Notes: a model not told the origin generated them from the sequence alone. A stretch of DNA of 16,649 bases from JAVVHH01 sp050954595 (GCA_050954595.1 JBPBQE010000359.1:1-16649); one strand, 5' to 3'. Counted from the first letter of the stretch, positions 6,689-15,165 are shown. Numbers and translations: made by a program.

Positions 6689-8301
6689 CAGCCGGCAGCC
6701 GGCGCAAGCCACACGGTCGCGAAATTGCTGCCGATCAGTCCGTCGGCCGAAATGGTGTGGTTACGCACCCGCCGGTTGGCGACAGTGACGAAGCGCATCT
6801 CCATCAGCGGCACCACCGACAGGTCGGTCATGACACGGCGCTGCAAGTCGGCATAGTCTTCCCAGCGCTTCTTGGGGTCGTTCTGGGTCTGCGCGTCCTC
6901 GAAGTCGTGGTCGACGGCCGGGTCGGCGTAGCCGGTCGGGTTGACGAACGGCACGCCCTTTTGCGCCGCCTTGGACCAATACATCCGTTGGATGCCGGCG
7001 CTGGGATCCGGGAAGGCGCCGTTGTACATCGGCGAGGTGTCGAAATCGTATTCGCCGTAGATGCGCCTGACGTAGGATGGCAGGTCGCTGGTGCGGATCT
7101 CTACGTCGATGCCGACGCGGCCGAGCTGCTGTTTGATGAACTCCGCCGTGCGGGTGAACTCGGCGCCACCGGGATAGGCGTCGGTCTGCATCTTGAACCG
7201 CTTGCCGTCCGCGCCGCGCTTCAGCCCGGCCCCGTCCAGCAACGCCTCGGCCTTCTTAGGATCGTATGCGTAGGCCGGCACGCCGTCGGTCGTGTACCAT
7301 GCCTTCACCACGCTCGGGATCGGACCGGTCGCTGGCTTGCCGAAGCCGAACCATACCGTTTTGGTCAGCACGTCGCGGTTGATGGCGAACGCGATCGCCT
7401 GCCGCACTGCGCGCTGGTCGAGCGGCGCCTTGCGTGTGTTGATCTGCATCAGCAGCACCGGCGCCATGTAGTCGTAGCCGTCGGTGGTGGCAACGAGGTC
7501 CTTGCCGGCCGTCAGCCGCGCCATGTCGGACAGCGGCACCGGCGTCAGGGGGCCGATCTGCGCCTCGCCGGATTCGAGCGCCGCAGTGCGTGACCCGGCG
7601 TCCGCAATGAAGCGGAACACGATGCGATCCAGATTGGGCTTGCCCTCGTCCCAATAGTCGGGATTACGCTCCATGATCAGGTGGTCGCCGCGCGCCCACT
7701 CTTTGAAGCGAAATGGTCCGGTGCCAACCGGCGCCGAGGCGGCCTTGTTGGCCAGCAGATCGGTGCCGTCGAACACGTGCTTGGCGATGACCGGCGATTC
7801 GTAGGCGCTCCAGACCGTCGCCAGCTGCGGCGATGGCGCCGACAGGTGGATGACCACGGTCAACGGGTCCGGCGTCTCGACGTCGGTGACCTTCTGGAAG
7901 CTCTGCCGGCCGCGCGCGTGCCGCGTCTTCCAGATGCCGAGAGAGTAGGCGACGTCGGCCGAGGTGAACTCCTGGCCGTCATGCCACTTGACGCCAGGGC
8001 GGAGGTGGAACGTCCAGCTCAGCCCGTCAGGCGCCACCTCCGAGTTCAGCGCCAGTTGCGGGTGCGGCTTCATGTCGAGGTCATACCAGAGCAGCCCCTC
8101 GGTCATCTTCGTCGTGACCACTGCCATCTGCAGCGTGGGATCGACTGCGGAAAGCAGATACGGCGGCTCCGGATACATCACCAACGTCAACGTGCCGCCC
8201 TTGACCGGCGCCTCGTCAGCCTGCGCGAGACGGGCGAACGGCGGGACGACGAGCCCGGCGAGGGCGACGGTGCCGAGCAAATTGCGGCGGGTGAGGTTCA
8301 T
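6688..8301 (-). CDS. Family-5 extracellular solute-binding protein, copy 2
   Basis: A 537-residue periplasmic binding protein (SBP_bac_5 family) that would capture a peptide, opine or similar solute and hand it to the adjacent permeases. The N-terminus MNLTRRNLLG carries a twin-arginine motif followed by a hydrophobic stretch and AQA before Asp29, so export is probably by Tat with cleavage near residue 28. There is no lipobox cysteine, so the mature protein should be soluble. Family landmarks include GLSWTFHLRPGVKWHDGQEF and TGPFRFKEW. The ATG at 8301 has AGGA upstream at a usable distance. A longer frame starting at 8349 overlaps the upstream gene's end and adds a non-signal leader, so it is rejected. 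The protein is a close paralogue of the gene just upstream. Confidence 0.95.
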   Translation of the reverse strand: MNLTRRNLLGTVALAGLVVPPFARLAQADEAPVKGGTLTLVMYPEPPYLLSAVDPTLQMAVVTTKMTEGLLWYDLDMKPHPQLALNSEVAPDGLSWTFHLRPGVKWHDGQEFTSADVAYSLGIWKTRHARGRQSFQKVTDVETPDPLTVVIHLSAPSPQLATVWSAYESPVIAKHVFDGTDLLANKAASAPVGTGPFRFKEWARGDHLIMERNPDYWDEGKPNLDRIVFRFIADAGSRTAALESGEAQIGPLTPVPLSDMARLTAGKDLVATTDGYDYMAPVLLMQINTRKAPLDQRAVRQAIAFAINRDVLTKTVWFGFGKPATGPIPSVVKAWYTTDGVPAYAYDPKKAEALLDGAGLKRGADGKRFKMQTDAYPGGAEFTRTAEFIKQQLGRVGIDVEIRTSDLPSYVRRIYGEYDFDTSPMYNGAFPDPSAGIQRMYWSKAAQKGVPFVNPTGYADPAVDHDFEDAQTQNDPKKRWEDYADLQRRVMTDLSVVPLMEMRFVTVANRRVRNHTISADGLIGSNFATVWLAPAAG

Positions 8302-8317
8302 GGGCGAGGTTCCTGGA

Positions 8318-9913
8318 TCAAGCCGCTGGAGCGAAGTAGGTGGTGGCAAAATTGCCGCCGATCACGCCGTCGGCGGTGATGGTGTGGTCGATCAGGCGTT
8401 TGCTGGCGACGGTGATGAAGCGCATCTCCATCAGCGGGATCAGCGGCAAGTCGACCATGGCGCGGCGCTGCATGTCAGCGAAGTCGTCCCACCGCGCCTT
8501 GGGGTCGTTCTGGACCAGCGCGTCCTCGAAATCTTGGTCCATGGCCGCATCCTCGTAGCCGGTGATGGCGACGCTGGGGACACCGCGTTGGGCCGCCTTG
8601 GACCAGTAGATGCGCTGCAGCCCGGCGCTCGGATCCGGGAAGGCGCCGTTGTAATTGACGGTCGTGTCGAAGTCGTAATCGGTATACAGCCGGCGAACAT
8701 AGCTGGCGTAGTCGCCGGTCCGTAGCTCGACCTCGACGCCGATGGGGCCGAGCTGCTGCTTGATGAATTCGCCGGATCGCAGGTAGTCCGAGCCCTGCGC
8801 CAACGGGTCCAGCTGCATGTGGAACCGCTTGCCGTCGTTACCGCGGCGCAGTCCGGCATCGTCAAGTAGGGCTTCGGCCTTCTTCGGGTCGAACGGGTAG
8901 CTCGGGACGCCCTCCGTGGTGTACCAGGCCTTGACCACGCTCGGCACCGGGCTGGTCGCAGGCTTGCCGTAGCCGAACCAGACGGTGCGGGTGAGCAGGT
9001 CGCGGTTGATGGCGTAGGCCAGGGCCTGACGGACCCGGCGGTCGTCGAACGGTTTGCGGCGGACGTTGATCTGCAGCAGCAGGACCGGCGCCATGTAGTC
9101 GTAGCCGGCTGTGGTCGCCATCAGGTTCGACGTCGCCGTCAGCCGCGCCATCTCCGACAGAGGCACCGGCGTCAGCGCACCGAGCTGCGCCTCGCCGGCC
9201 TCCAATGCCGCGGCGCGGGCCGAGGCGTCGGCGATGAAGCGGAACACGATGCGGTCCAGGTAAGGCTTGCCCTCGTCCCAGTAATCTGGGTTGCGTTCGA
9301 GGATGACGTGGTCGCCGCGCGCCCATTCCTTGAAGCGGAATGGTCCGGTGCCGATCGGCGCCGTGGTGGCCGGATTGGCGGAGATGTCGGTACCCTCGAA
9401 GACGTGGCGGGGGATGACCGGCGATTCGTAGCTGCTGAACTTGGTGGCCAGATAGGGCGCCGGCCGCGACAGGCGCAGGATGGCGGTGTGGGGATTGGGC
9501 GTGTCGACGCCGGTGACGGGGGCATAGCTCTGGCGGCCGCGTGCGTGCCGGGTCTTCCAGATGCCGAGCGAGAAGGCGACGTCGGCGGACGTGAAGTCCT
9601 GGCCGTCATGCCACTTCACGCCCCGGCGCAGGTGAAACGTCCAGCTCAGTCCATCCGCCGCCACCTCCCATCCTTCGGCCAGTAAGGGATGCGGCCGCAT
9701 GTCGAGATCGTAGGACAGCAGACCCTGCATTACTTTGGTGGTGATGGCGCCGATCTGCAGCGAGGGGTCGATCGCCGAGAGCAGGTAGGGCGGCTCCGGA
9801 TAGATCAGGGTGGTGAGCGTGCCGCCGCGGACGGGCTCGGCGGATGCCGCATTGGTTGCAAGAGGAACGGCGCAGAGGGCGCCGACAACGCTCCGCCGGG
9901 TCAGATGGAGCAC
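8318..9913 (-). CDS. Family-5 extracellular solute-binding protein, copy 1
   Basis: A 531-residue periplasmic binding protein of the same family and length as the next gene. Over a 101-residue N-terminal stretch starting at GGTLT, about 78 positions are identical between the two, so they arose by tandem duplication and have since diverged. The start chosen is a GTG at 9913 preceded by CGAGG at good spacing. It gives an N-terminus with TRRSVVG (a twin-arginine motif), a hydrophobic core and ASA before Glu26. The longer ATG frame from 10015 overlaps the gntR gene and buries this signal, so it is rejected. The stop lies 16 bases before the ATG of copy 2. Two binding proteins feeding one permease pair would widen or tune the substrate range; which ligands they bind is unknown. 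Confidence 0.93.
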   Translation of the reverse strand: MLHLTRRSVVGALCAVPLATNAASAEPVRGGTLTTLIYPEPPYLLSAIDPSLQIGAITTKVMQGLLSYDLDMRPHPLLAEGWEVAADGLSWTFHLRRGVKWHDGQDFTSADVAFSLGIWKTRHARGRQSYAPVTGVDTPNPHTAILRLSRPAPYLATKFSSYESPVIPRHVFEGTDISANPATTAPIGTGPFRFKEWARGDHVILERNPDYWDEGKPYLDRIVFRFIADASARAAALEAGEAQLGALTPVPLSEMARLTATSNLMATTAGYDYMAPVLLLQINVRRKPFDDRRVRQALAYAINRDLLTRTVWFGYGKPATSPVPSVVKAWYTTEGVPSYPFDPKKAEALLDDAGLRRGNDGKRFHMQLDPLAQGSDYLRSGEFIKQQLGPIGVEVELRTGDYASYVRRLYTDYDFDTTVNYNGAFPDPSAGLQRIYWSKAAQRGVPSVAITGYEDAAMDQDFEDALVQNDPKARWDDFADMQRRAMVDLPLIPLMEMRFITVASKRLIDHTITADGVIGGNFATTYFAPAA

Positions 9914-9944
9914 GGCGGAGACCTCGTCGAAGCGGGGAAGGGGA

Positions 9945-10622
9945 CTACTCGGCCGCGAGGGTCCCGTTGCGGCGGCGAACCAGCGAGGCGTAGGTGAGGC
10001 CAGAGCGGATGGCATGATCCCATGACAACTCGCCCGCCCTGTCCTCGTCTCCCGCCATGACCGCGTCCAGGATGGCGGCGTGGTCCTCCCAGAAGTTGGC
10101 CAGGTCCGGCGAGATCTCGATCAACATCAGGAACGCGCGGCGGACATGATGCCAATTGCGTTCCGCCGCCGCTGAGATCAGTGGATTGCCACCGATCTGG
10201 TAGATCATGGAATGGAAGTCCCGATCGGCCGCCGCGATGGCCGGCAGGCTGAAGCTCGCCAGCCCCTTGCGGCCCCGCTCGGCGATGGCCAGACCTCGCC
10301 GGCCATCCTCCGGCCGGCGCAAGCGGGCTGCCGCACGCCCGGCGGTGCGGTCCAGCGCCGCTCGCAACTTGAACAGATGCAGCAGGAAGTCCGGGTCGAG
10401 CGACGCGACCACTAGGCCGCGACGCCCCGTTTCGATGACGAAGCCCTCCTGGCGCAACTGCTGCAGCGCCTCGTGGATCGGCAAGCGTGAGACGCCGAGC
10501 CGTTCCGCCAGCTCGCTCTGGATCAGCCGCATGCCGGGCGCAAGACTGCCGGTGCCGATCGCTTCGCGCAGCGTCTCGTAGGCTGCCGTGGTCAGCGGCC
10601 GTGCCGCGCTGATGTGGCGCAT
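9945..10622 (-). CDS. GntR-family transcriptional regulator, FCD (FadR-type) domain
   Basis: A 225-residue DNA-binding regulator. An N-terminal winged helix-turn-helix (about 10-75) contains LAPGMRLIQSELAERLGVSR followed by PIHEALQQLRQEGFV, the GntR signature. The C-terminal all-helical FCD domain (about 80-215) has the family's metal and ligand residues in place: Asp133, His137, His181 and His203. Members with this set usually bind a metal ion and a small carboxylate effector. The ATG at 10622 was chosen because the winged-helix domain begins soon after it; the longer frame at 10680 is in another register. The gene lies between the two importers, 54 bases after livF and 31 bases before the first family-5 binding protein, so it probably controls one or both transport systems. 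The effector and whether it represses or activates are unknown. Confidence 0.94.
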   Translation of the reverse strand: MRHISAARPLTTAAYETLREAIGTGSLAPGMRLIQSELAERLGVSRLPIHEALQQLRQEGFVIETGRRGLVVASLDPDFLLHLFKLRAALDRTAGRAAARLRRPEDGRRGLAIAERGRKGLASFSLPAIAAADRDFHSMIYQIGGNPLISAAAERNWHHVRRAFLMLIEISPDLANFWEDHAAILDAVMAGDEDRAGELSWDHAIRSGLTYASLVRRRNGTLAAE

Positions 10623-10643
10623 TTCCGCCTAGAGCTCCGTCCC

Positions 10644-10670
10644 TGGACAACCTCATACACGGGGCGTCCA
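10644..10670. promoter_or_regulatory. Inverted repeat upstream of gntR (possible operator)
   Basis: In the 54-base gap between livF and gntR, TGGAC (10644-10648) is repeated in inverted form as GTCCA (10666-10670) with a 17-base spacer. The position, just ahead of a regulator gene, fits an autoregulatory site or an internal promoter region. The arms are short and the spacing is longer than usual for GntR operators, so this is a weak candidate. Confidence 0.2.
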
Positions 10671-10676
10671 TTGTGG

Positions 10677-11417
10677 TCACGCCACGGTCTCGGTGATGCC
10701 AAGGTAGTGCCGCACGACGTCGCCGCTGGCCTGCAGCTCGGCTCGGCAGCCCTGCAACACGATGCGGCCGCCGACCAGCACGGCCGTGTGGTCGGCGAAC
10801 GCAATGGCGATGGTCGCGGCCTGCTCGATCAGCAGGATTGTCATGCCATCGTGGCGCAGCCGGGTCAGGGCGCGGTAGATGTCGGCGACGATGATGCGCG
10901 CTAGGCCGAGCGAGGGTTCATCCAGCACCAGGACGCGGGGGCGGCCGAGTAGGGCGCGTGCGATGGCCAGCATCTGCTGTTGCCCGCCGGAGAGATTCCC
11001 GGCCAGCTGCGCCGTTCGCTCCTGCAAGATCGGGAACAGGGCGTGGATACGGGCGAATTCCCCGGCCCGTTCGGCCCGGTTGCCATTCAGGTTGTCGTAG
11101 GCGACGCGGAGGTTCTCTTCGACCGTCATGTCGCCGAAGATGTCGCGCGTCTCCGGCACGTGCAGCACGCCGTCTCGCGCGATGGCGGCCGGCGCGCGTC
11201 CGACCAGCGAGATGCCATCGAGCGTGATGTCTCCCGCGCTGGGTCGGAGCAAGCCGGAGATGGTGCGCGCCAGCGTGCTTTTGCCCGCGCCATTGGGACC
11301 GACTAGCGCCACCGCCGTGCCGCGCGGCACCTCGAGCGACAGGCTCTCCAACACCGGCACCGGGCCGTAGCCGACGCTGAGCGATGCAATCGATAGGCTG
11401 GCGCTGGCCTCACGCAC
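10677..11417 (-). CDS. Branched-chain amino acid-type ABC importer, ATPase LivF
   Basis: A 246-residue ATPase of the HAAT importer family working with LivG under the LivH-LivM channel. Walker A is GPNGAGKS (40-47), the signature is LSGGQ (142-146), Walker B is VLVLDE (162-167), and the switch position is Gln199 in LLIEQA where most ABC ATPases have His. That Gln is normal for LivF. VPETRDIFGDMTVEENL (88-104) is the LivF Q-loop region. The start is a GTG at 11417 overlapping the livG stop region by eight bases. It is the last gene of the liv set, followed by the largest gap in the run. Confidence 0.95.
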   Translation of the reverse strand: MREASASLSIASLSVGYGPVPVLESLSLEVPRGTAVALVGPNGAGKSTLARTISGLLRPSAGDITLDGISLVGRAPAAIARDGVLHVPETRDIFGDMTVEENLRVAYDNLNGNRAERAGEFARIHALFPILQERTAQLAGNLSGGQQQMLAIARALLGRPRVLVLDEPSLGLARIIVADIYRALTRLRHDGMTILLIEQAATIAIAFADHTAVLVGGRIVLQGCRAELQASGDVVRHYLGITETVA

Positions 11418-12153
11418 CGAGGTAGCTCTCGATCACTGCAGGGTTCTGCTGGATCTGGGTCGGAGGCCCCTCGGCCAGCTTGCGGCCGAAATCGAACACC
11501 ACGACGTGGTCGGAGACCGACATCACCAGCGCCATGTCGTGCTCGACCAGAAATACGGTGACACCCTGGTCGCGAATGATGCGGATGTCGTCGCGCAAGT
11601 GCTCGGTCTCGGCTTCGTTCATTCCGGCAGCGGGTTCATCGAGCAGCAGCATGCTGGGCTCCCCCATCAGCGCGCGGGCGATTTCGACCCGTCGCTGGGT
11701 GCCGTAGGGCAACGCGGTGGCGACGGTGTCGGCGTGCGAGGCGAGCCCCAGCAGGCCGAGTGCCTGGTCGGTCAATTTCCGGCCGGCGGCATCGCCCAGG
11801 CTCGGCGGCAGCAGTGCGTTCCACCAGCGACCGCTTGCGACATGATGAAAGCGGCCGACCAGCAGGTTCTCCCGCACCGTCAAGCCCGGAAACAAGTGCA
11901 CAGTCTGGAAGGTGCGCCGGATGCCGGAGGCGGCGCGGCGGCGGGGCGAGTGCCGGGTGATATCGCTGCCGCGGTAGTGGACCCGCCCCGTCGTGGGGGC
12001 CACGACGCCGGACAGCACGTTGATCATGGTCGTCTTGCCGGCACCATTTGGCCCGATTAGTGCGGTGACAGAGCCTTCGGCCACGGTGAAGCCAACGCCG
12101 TCCAGGGCCTTGACCCCGGCGAAGCTCACGCCGATCGCCTCAGCCTCAAGCAT
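11410..12153 (-). CDS. Branched-chain amino acid-type ABC importer, ATPase LivG
   Basis: A 247-residue ATPase, partner of LivF. Walker A is GPNGAGKT (34-41), Gln83 is the Q-loop residue in RTFQ, Walker B is MLLLDE (168-173) and His205 is the switch in LVEHDM. The signature reads LPYGTQRRVEIARAL, with YGTQ replacing the usual SGGQ; this kind of degenerate signature is a LivG hallmark and not a defect. The C-terminus PAVIESYLGA is also typical. The ATG at 12153 overlaps the end of livM by eight bases. A longer frame from 12240 lies inside livM and is not used. Confidence 0.95.
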   Translation of the reverse strand: MLEAEAIGVSFAGVKALDGVGFTVAEGSVTALIGPNGAGKTTMINVLSGVVAPTTGRVHYRGSDITRHSPRRRAASGIRRTFQTVHLFPGLTVRENLLVGRFHHVASGRWWNALLPPSLGDAAGRKLTDQALGLLGLASHADTVATALPYGTQRRVEIARALMGEPSMLLLDEPAAGMNEAETEHLRDDIRIIRDQGVTVFLVEHDMALVMSVSDHVVVFDFGRKLAEGPPTQIQQNPAVIESYLGA

Positions 12154-13015
12154 GGGTTTGCTCGGTAGTCGCCGGGGCGGCGCGAGCGACCGGTCTACGG
12201 CGCCAGAGCGTGGCCAGCCGGTTCTTCGGGAATAGCCCATCCGGCAGAATGGCCATGGTCACGATCACCACCACGCCGTAGATCGCGGGGGCCCAGAGTT
12301 CGAGGCCGCGCGAGATCTGCGGCAGCAGCGTCAGCCCGATCGAGCCTGCAGCGGCCCCCAGCGGCGTCATGCCGCCGACAACCAGGAACATGAGGTTGTC
12401 GACCACACGGCCGGCGGGGAAATTGGCCGGGCTGATGAAGGAGTAGAAATGGGCGTAGAAGCCGCCCGCCGCGCCTGCCAGTATGCCGCTGACCGCCAGG
12501 GACGCCGCCCGCACCGCTGGTACGTTTACCGCGCAGCAACTGGCGATCACCGGGTCCGACCCGGTGGCGATCAGCGCCTTGCCGAACCGCGCTGCGAACA
12601 GCCCGGCCGATACCACTAGTGCCGCCAGCGCCGTGACCACGATCGGGCCAGCGCCCAGATAGGGAATGCCGGACATGCCCATCACGTCACCGGTCGGCTC
12701 AAAGTGCTCGAAGAAGAGGATGATCAACTCGGCTTCGGCCAGGGTCGCGATCGACAGATAAATGCCGCGCACCCGCAGCGCCAGCAACCCGACCGGCAGC
12801 GTGCTGAGCATGCCGGCGCCGGCGCCGAGTGCGATGGCCGGAGCCGGGGACCAGCCCCACTCGGTGGCGGCATAGCCGGCGGTGAACGCGCCGCTTGCCA
12901 TGAAGCCGGACATGCCGAGCGACCATACCCCGGCGGCGAACGGGAACAGCAGGCTCAACGTGAGCAGCAGATTGATGCCGACCAGCGCCTGGACGGGTTC
13001 GGACACCATCGTCAT
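12146..13015 (-). CDS. Branched-chain amino acid-type ABC importer, permease LivM
   Basis: A 289-residue inner-membrane permease with about eight hydrophobic segments. Family marks include VWSLGMSGFMASGAF (30-44), LRVRGIYLSIATLAEAELI (80-98), the small-residue helix VSGILAGAAGGFYAHF, and MFLVVGGMTPLGAAAGS near 209-225. The tail is basic (RRRP) and cytoplasmic. The ATG at 13015 shares one base with the livH stop (TGATG); a second in-frame ATG lies six bases further on. The much longer frame extending to 13432 runs antiparallel to no gene but overlaps livH in another register and carries no homology, so it is rejected. Confidence 0.94.
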   Translation of the reverse strand: MTMVSEPVQALVGINLLLTLSLLFPFAAGVWSLGMSGFMASGAFTAGYAATEWGWSPAPAIALGAGAGMLSTLPVGLLALRVRGIYLSIATLAEAELIILFFEHFEPTGDVMGMSGIPYLGAGPIVVTALAALVVSAGLFAARFGKALIATGSDPVIASCCAVNVPAVRAASLAVSGILAGAAGGFYAHFYSFISPANFPAGRVVDNLMFLVVGGMTPLGAAAGSIGLTLLPQISRGLELWAPAIYGVVVIVTMAILPDGLFPKNRLATLWRRRPVARAAPATTEQTHA

Positions 13016-13887
13016 CAGACCGCCCGCCGCCGCACGCGGGCACCGAAAAGGCCTTCGGGTAGGAACACCAGCGTGCCGATCATCGCCAGCCAGACGAACG
13101 CCTCCGACCAACCGGAGGGCGCGTAGGCCTGGAACAGCACGTCGGCCACGCCAAGCGCGAGCCCGACCAGCATGGCGCCGCGGATATCGCCGATGCCGCC
13201 GATGATGATGACCGCGAGCGCCTTGAAGGCGAAGCGGTCGCCCATGAAGGCGTCGATCGTCTCGAACCGGAGCGCCACCATCAATCCGGCCAGTCCGGCC
13301 AACCCGGCAGAGATGACGAATATCAATAGGACGGAACGACGCACCCGGATGCCCAGCAGCATTGCCGCCCTCTCGTTGTCGGCAATGGCGCGGACGTTGC
13401 GCCCGAACGGCGTGCGGCGGATCACGAGCCATAGCCCGGCCATCAGCACCAAGGACAGCACCAGGCTGCCGAGCTGGATGCCGGACAGGATCACCGGCCC
13501 GAGATGGAAGTCCGGAGAGGGCAGCCGGGTCAGGAATGGCTTAGGCAACGTGCCGTAGAGGTTGGTCACGACCACCTGCAGGATCACGCCGAAGGAGAGC
13601 GAACTGACGAAGCCGGTCAGGTGCCGGTCGGACGGGACGGGGCGGAACACCACGAAATACAGCAGCACGCCGAACGCCGACGCCGTCGCAAGCGCTAGCA
13701 GCAGCGCTATCAGTGGCGGCAGTCCCGCACCCATGAGTAGCAGCGCGATGAACGGCGCCAGCATGAAGAAATACGGGTGCGCCAGGTTCAACATGCGCAG
13801 GACGCCGAACACCAAGGTGTAGCCGATGCCGATTAGCGCATAGACGCTGCCGAGCATGAGACCATTGGCGACCTGCTGGCTAAACAT
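13015..13887 (-). CDS. Branched-chain amino acid-type ABC importer, permease LivH
   Basis: A 290-residue permease forming the channel with LivM. It opens with QQVANGLMLGSVYALIGIG, the standard LivH first helix, then LNLAHPYFFMLAPFIA in place of the common N-[FLI]-A-H-G motif. The ATPase-contacting loop is at 162-184 (GRNVRAIADNERAAMLLGI), and GGIGDIRGAMLVGLALG (230-246) is the conserved glycine-rich segment. The ATG at 13887 directly follows the TAG of the binding-protein gene, with no spacer. The length and hydrophobic pattern are normal for the family. Confidence 0.95.
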   Translation of the reverse strand: MFSQQVANGLMLGSVYALIGIGYTLVFGVLRMLNLAHPYFFMLAPFIALLLMGAGLPPLIALLLALATASAFGVLLYFVVFRPVPSDRHLTGFVSSLSFGVILQVVVTNLYGTLPKPFLTRLPSPDFHLGPVILSGIQLGSLVLSLVLMAGLWLVIRRTPFGRNVRAIADNERAAMLLGIRVRRSVLLIFVISAGLAGLAGLMVALRFETIDAFMGDRFAFKALAVIIIGGIGDIRGAMLVGLALGVADVLFQAYAPSGWSEAFVWLAMIGTLVFLPEGLFGARVRRRAV

Positions 13888-15051
13888 CTACTGGCGAACC
13901 CAGGCGCCATTCTGGGTCGCAAACACGATCGTCTTCTTGATCGCGTCGCCATCCTTATTGATATCGATGCTGTTGCCCAAGCCCTGGAAGTCTTTTAATC
14001 CGATCAGGTAGTCGCGGATCTTGACGCGCGCCTCCTTGACCGGCGTAGCTGGCGTGATGCCGTTCGCCTTCATCGCGGCCGCGAACATATGCAGCCCTTC
14101 GTAGGCACCGGCGTCGGCGTAGATCGGACTGGAATACTGCCCGGGCAGATCGTGCTCGGAGCGGGCCCGGAACGCACGGACGAAGTTGACGACTTCCGGC
14201 GCGTCCGAATGCGGATCGAACGGTTGGCCGGCGAACAGATGGATGCCCTTTGCCGCATCGGCCACCGCGTCGGTGATCGAGCCCAATCCGGCGAACATCG
14301 GCACATTCAGCTGTTGCCGGTTTGCCTCCTTCAGCAAGCCGGCCAGCGCCTCGTGCGCGACTCCGGCCAGCACCACGTCCGGCTCGAGGGCTTTGATGCG
14401 GGTGATAAAGACGCTAAAATCGGCGGCGTCGACCGGGATCTCGATGAAGGTGCCAGTATTGGCAATCATCATGCCGTTCGGCGCCATCAGCGGCGGCACC
14501 ACGTTCTTGGTCAGGAAGCTCTCGTAGGGGTCTTTTGGGTCGAGGGCAATGACCAGGCGCTTGGCATTCGGGTAGGCCTTGTGGATCAGCGCGACCACGT
14601 CACCGATAATCAGCTGGTCGATGGCGGCGTCGCGGAAGCCCCAAGGCCGGTTCTGCGCGCCGATGCCAGGCGCGCCAGAACCCGGTGAGATCGCCGGCAT
14701 CTCCGCCCGGTTAGTGGCAGGAAACGCGGTGCGGACGACGGTGGTGGTGACCGGGCCGAGCATGGCGAAGACGTTGGCATCGGCCAGGTTGCGCGTGGCA
14801 ATGACGGCCTGCTCTGGGTTCGACTTGTTGTCCTCGATGACGAGTTCGATCGGGCTGCCGTTGATCCCGCCGGCCTTGTTGATCTCCTCGGCGGCGATCT
14901 GGGCGGAGACCAAAGCGTGCTGCCCATAGGACGAGATCGAGCCAGTTCGTTCGAAATTGACGCCGATGCGAATGGGTGCTGGGTCGGCCCAGGCTGAAGT
15001 GCCCGCTAGCACGAGGCCGGCGAGCATTAGTGCATTGGAGAATTTGTGCAC
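13888..15051 (-). CDS. HAAT-family periplasmic substrate-binding protein (LivJ/LivK-like)
   Basis: A 387-residue binding protein of the type 1 periplasmic fold (Peripla_BP_6). A Sec signal peptide covers residues 1-22 (a basic start, then LMLAGLVLAG and SAWA before Asp23). The mature part begins with IRIGVNFERTGSISSYGQ, the ligand-contacting opening of this family, followed by AAEEINKAGGINGSPIELV. The start is a GTG at 15051 with AGAGGA just upstream. The next ATG would lose the basic part of the signal. It is the first gene of the liv set and probably of the whole run. Homologues bind branched-chain amino acids, amides, urea or aromatic acids; the sequence alone does not tell which. Confidence 0.94.
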   Translation of the reverse strand: MHKFSNALMLAGLVLAGTSAWADPAPIRIGVNFERTGSISSYGQHALVSAQIAAEEINKAGGINGSPIELVIEDNKSNPEQAVIATRNLADANVFAMLGPVTTTVVRTAFPATNRAEMPAISPGSGAPGIGAQNRPWGFRDAAIDQLIIGDVVALIHKAYPNAKRLVIALDPKDPYESFLTKNVVPPLMAPNGMMIANTGTFIEIPVDAADFSVFITRIKALEPDVVLAGVAHEALAGLLKEANRQQLNVPMFAGLGSITDAVADAAKGIHLFAGQPFDPHSDAPEVVNFVRAFRARSEHDLPGQYSSPIYADAGAYEGLHMFAAAMKANGITPATPVKEARVKIRDYLIGLKDFQGLGNSIDINKDGDAIKKTIVFATQNGAWVRQ

Positions 15052-15120
15052 GATCGTGTCCTCTGGTCGGGCGGCGGATGCGTAAGAAAATCACGGGAGA
15101 CCTCGCAAACTCCGTGCCAG

Positions 15121-15149
15121 AGTCAGCGCAACACCGGACAGCGCTGACT
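15121..15149. promoter_or_regulatory. Perfect 9-bp inverted repeat in the leader of the liv run
   Basis: AGTCAGCGC (15121-15129) and GCGCTGACT (15141-15149) are exact inverted copies around an 11-base loop. The element lies 70 bases before the binding-protein start and about 55 bases past the end of the GST gene. On the minus strand no T-run follows, so a classical intrinsic terminator for GST is unlikely. It could be an operator for a dimeric regulator or an RNA hairpin in the 5' leader. Confidence 0.5.
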
Positions 15150-15165
15150 GCCTCATGAGAAGGCA

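Larger units (their letters stand above)
6688..9913 (-). repeat. Tandem gene duplication (two binding-protein genes)
   Basis: The two adjacent binding-protein genes form a direct repeat with a unit of about 1.6 kb. Protein similarity runs end to end, including shared segments such as SLGIWKTRHARGRQS, YNGAFPDPSAG and YWSKAAQ. At DNA level the copies have diverged, so immediate collapse by recombination is less likely than for identical repeats, though matching stretches remain. Confidence 0.85.

Noticed and set aside
6658..7593. Long plus-strand frames opposite the binding-protein genes (also near 7681-8379 and 9308-9685)
   Set aside because: They mirror one another only because the two sense genes are paralogues. 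They have no recognisable domains.
9901..10680. A 259-codon minus-strand frame overlapping gntR
   Set aside because: It is in another register from the regulator with the clear winged-helix and FCD residues, and its composition is that of a shadow frame.
12146..13432. A 428-codon minus-strand frame, longer than LivM needs
   Set aside because: The extra upstream part overlaps livH in another register and lacks homology. The ATG at 13015 overlaps the livH stop by one base and gives a normal LivM.
15121..15149. Interpretation of the 9-bp inverted repeat as an intrinsic terminator of GST
   Set aside because: No T-run follows the stem on the minus strand, so only a leader or operator role is kept.
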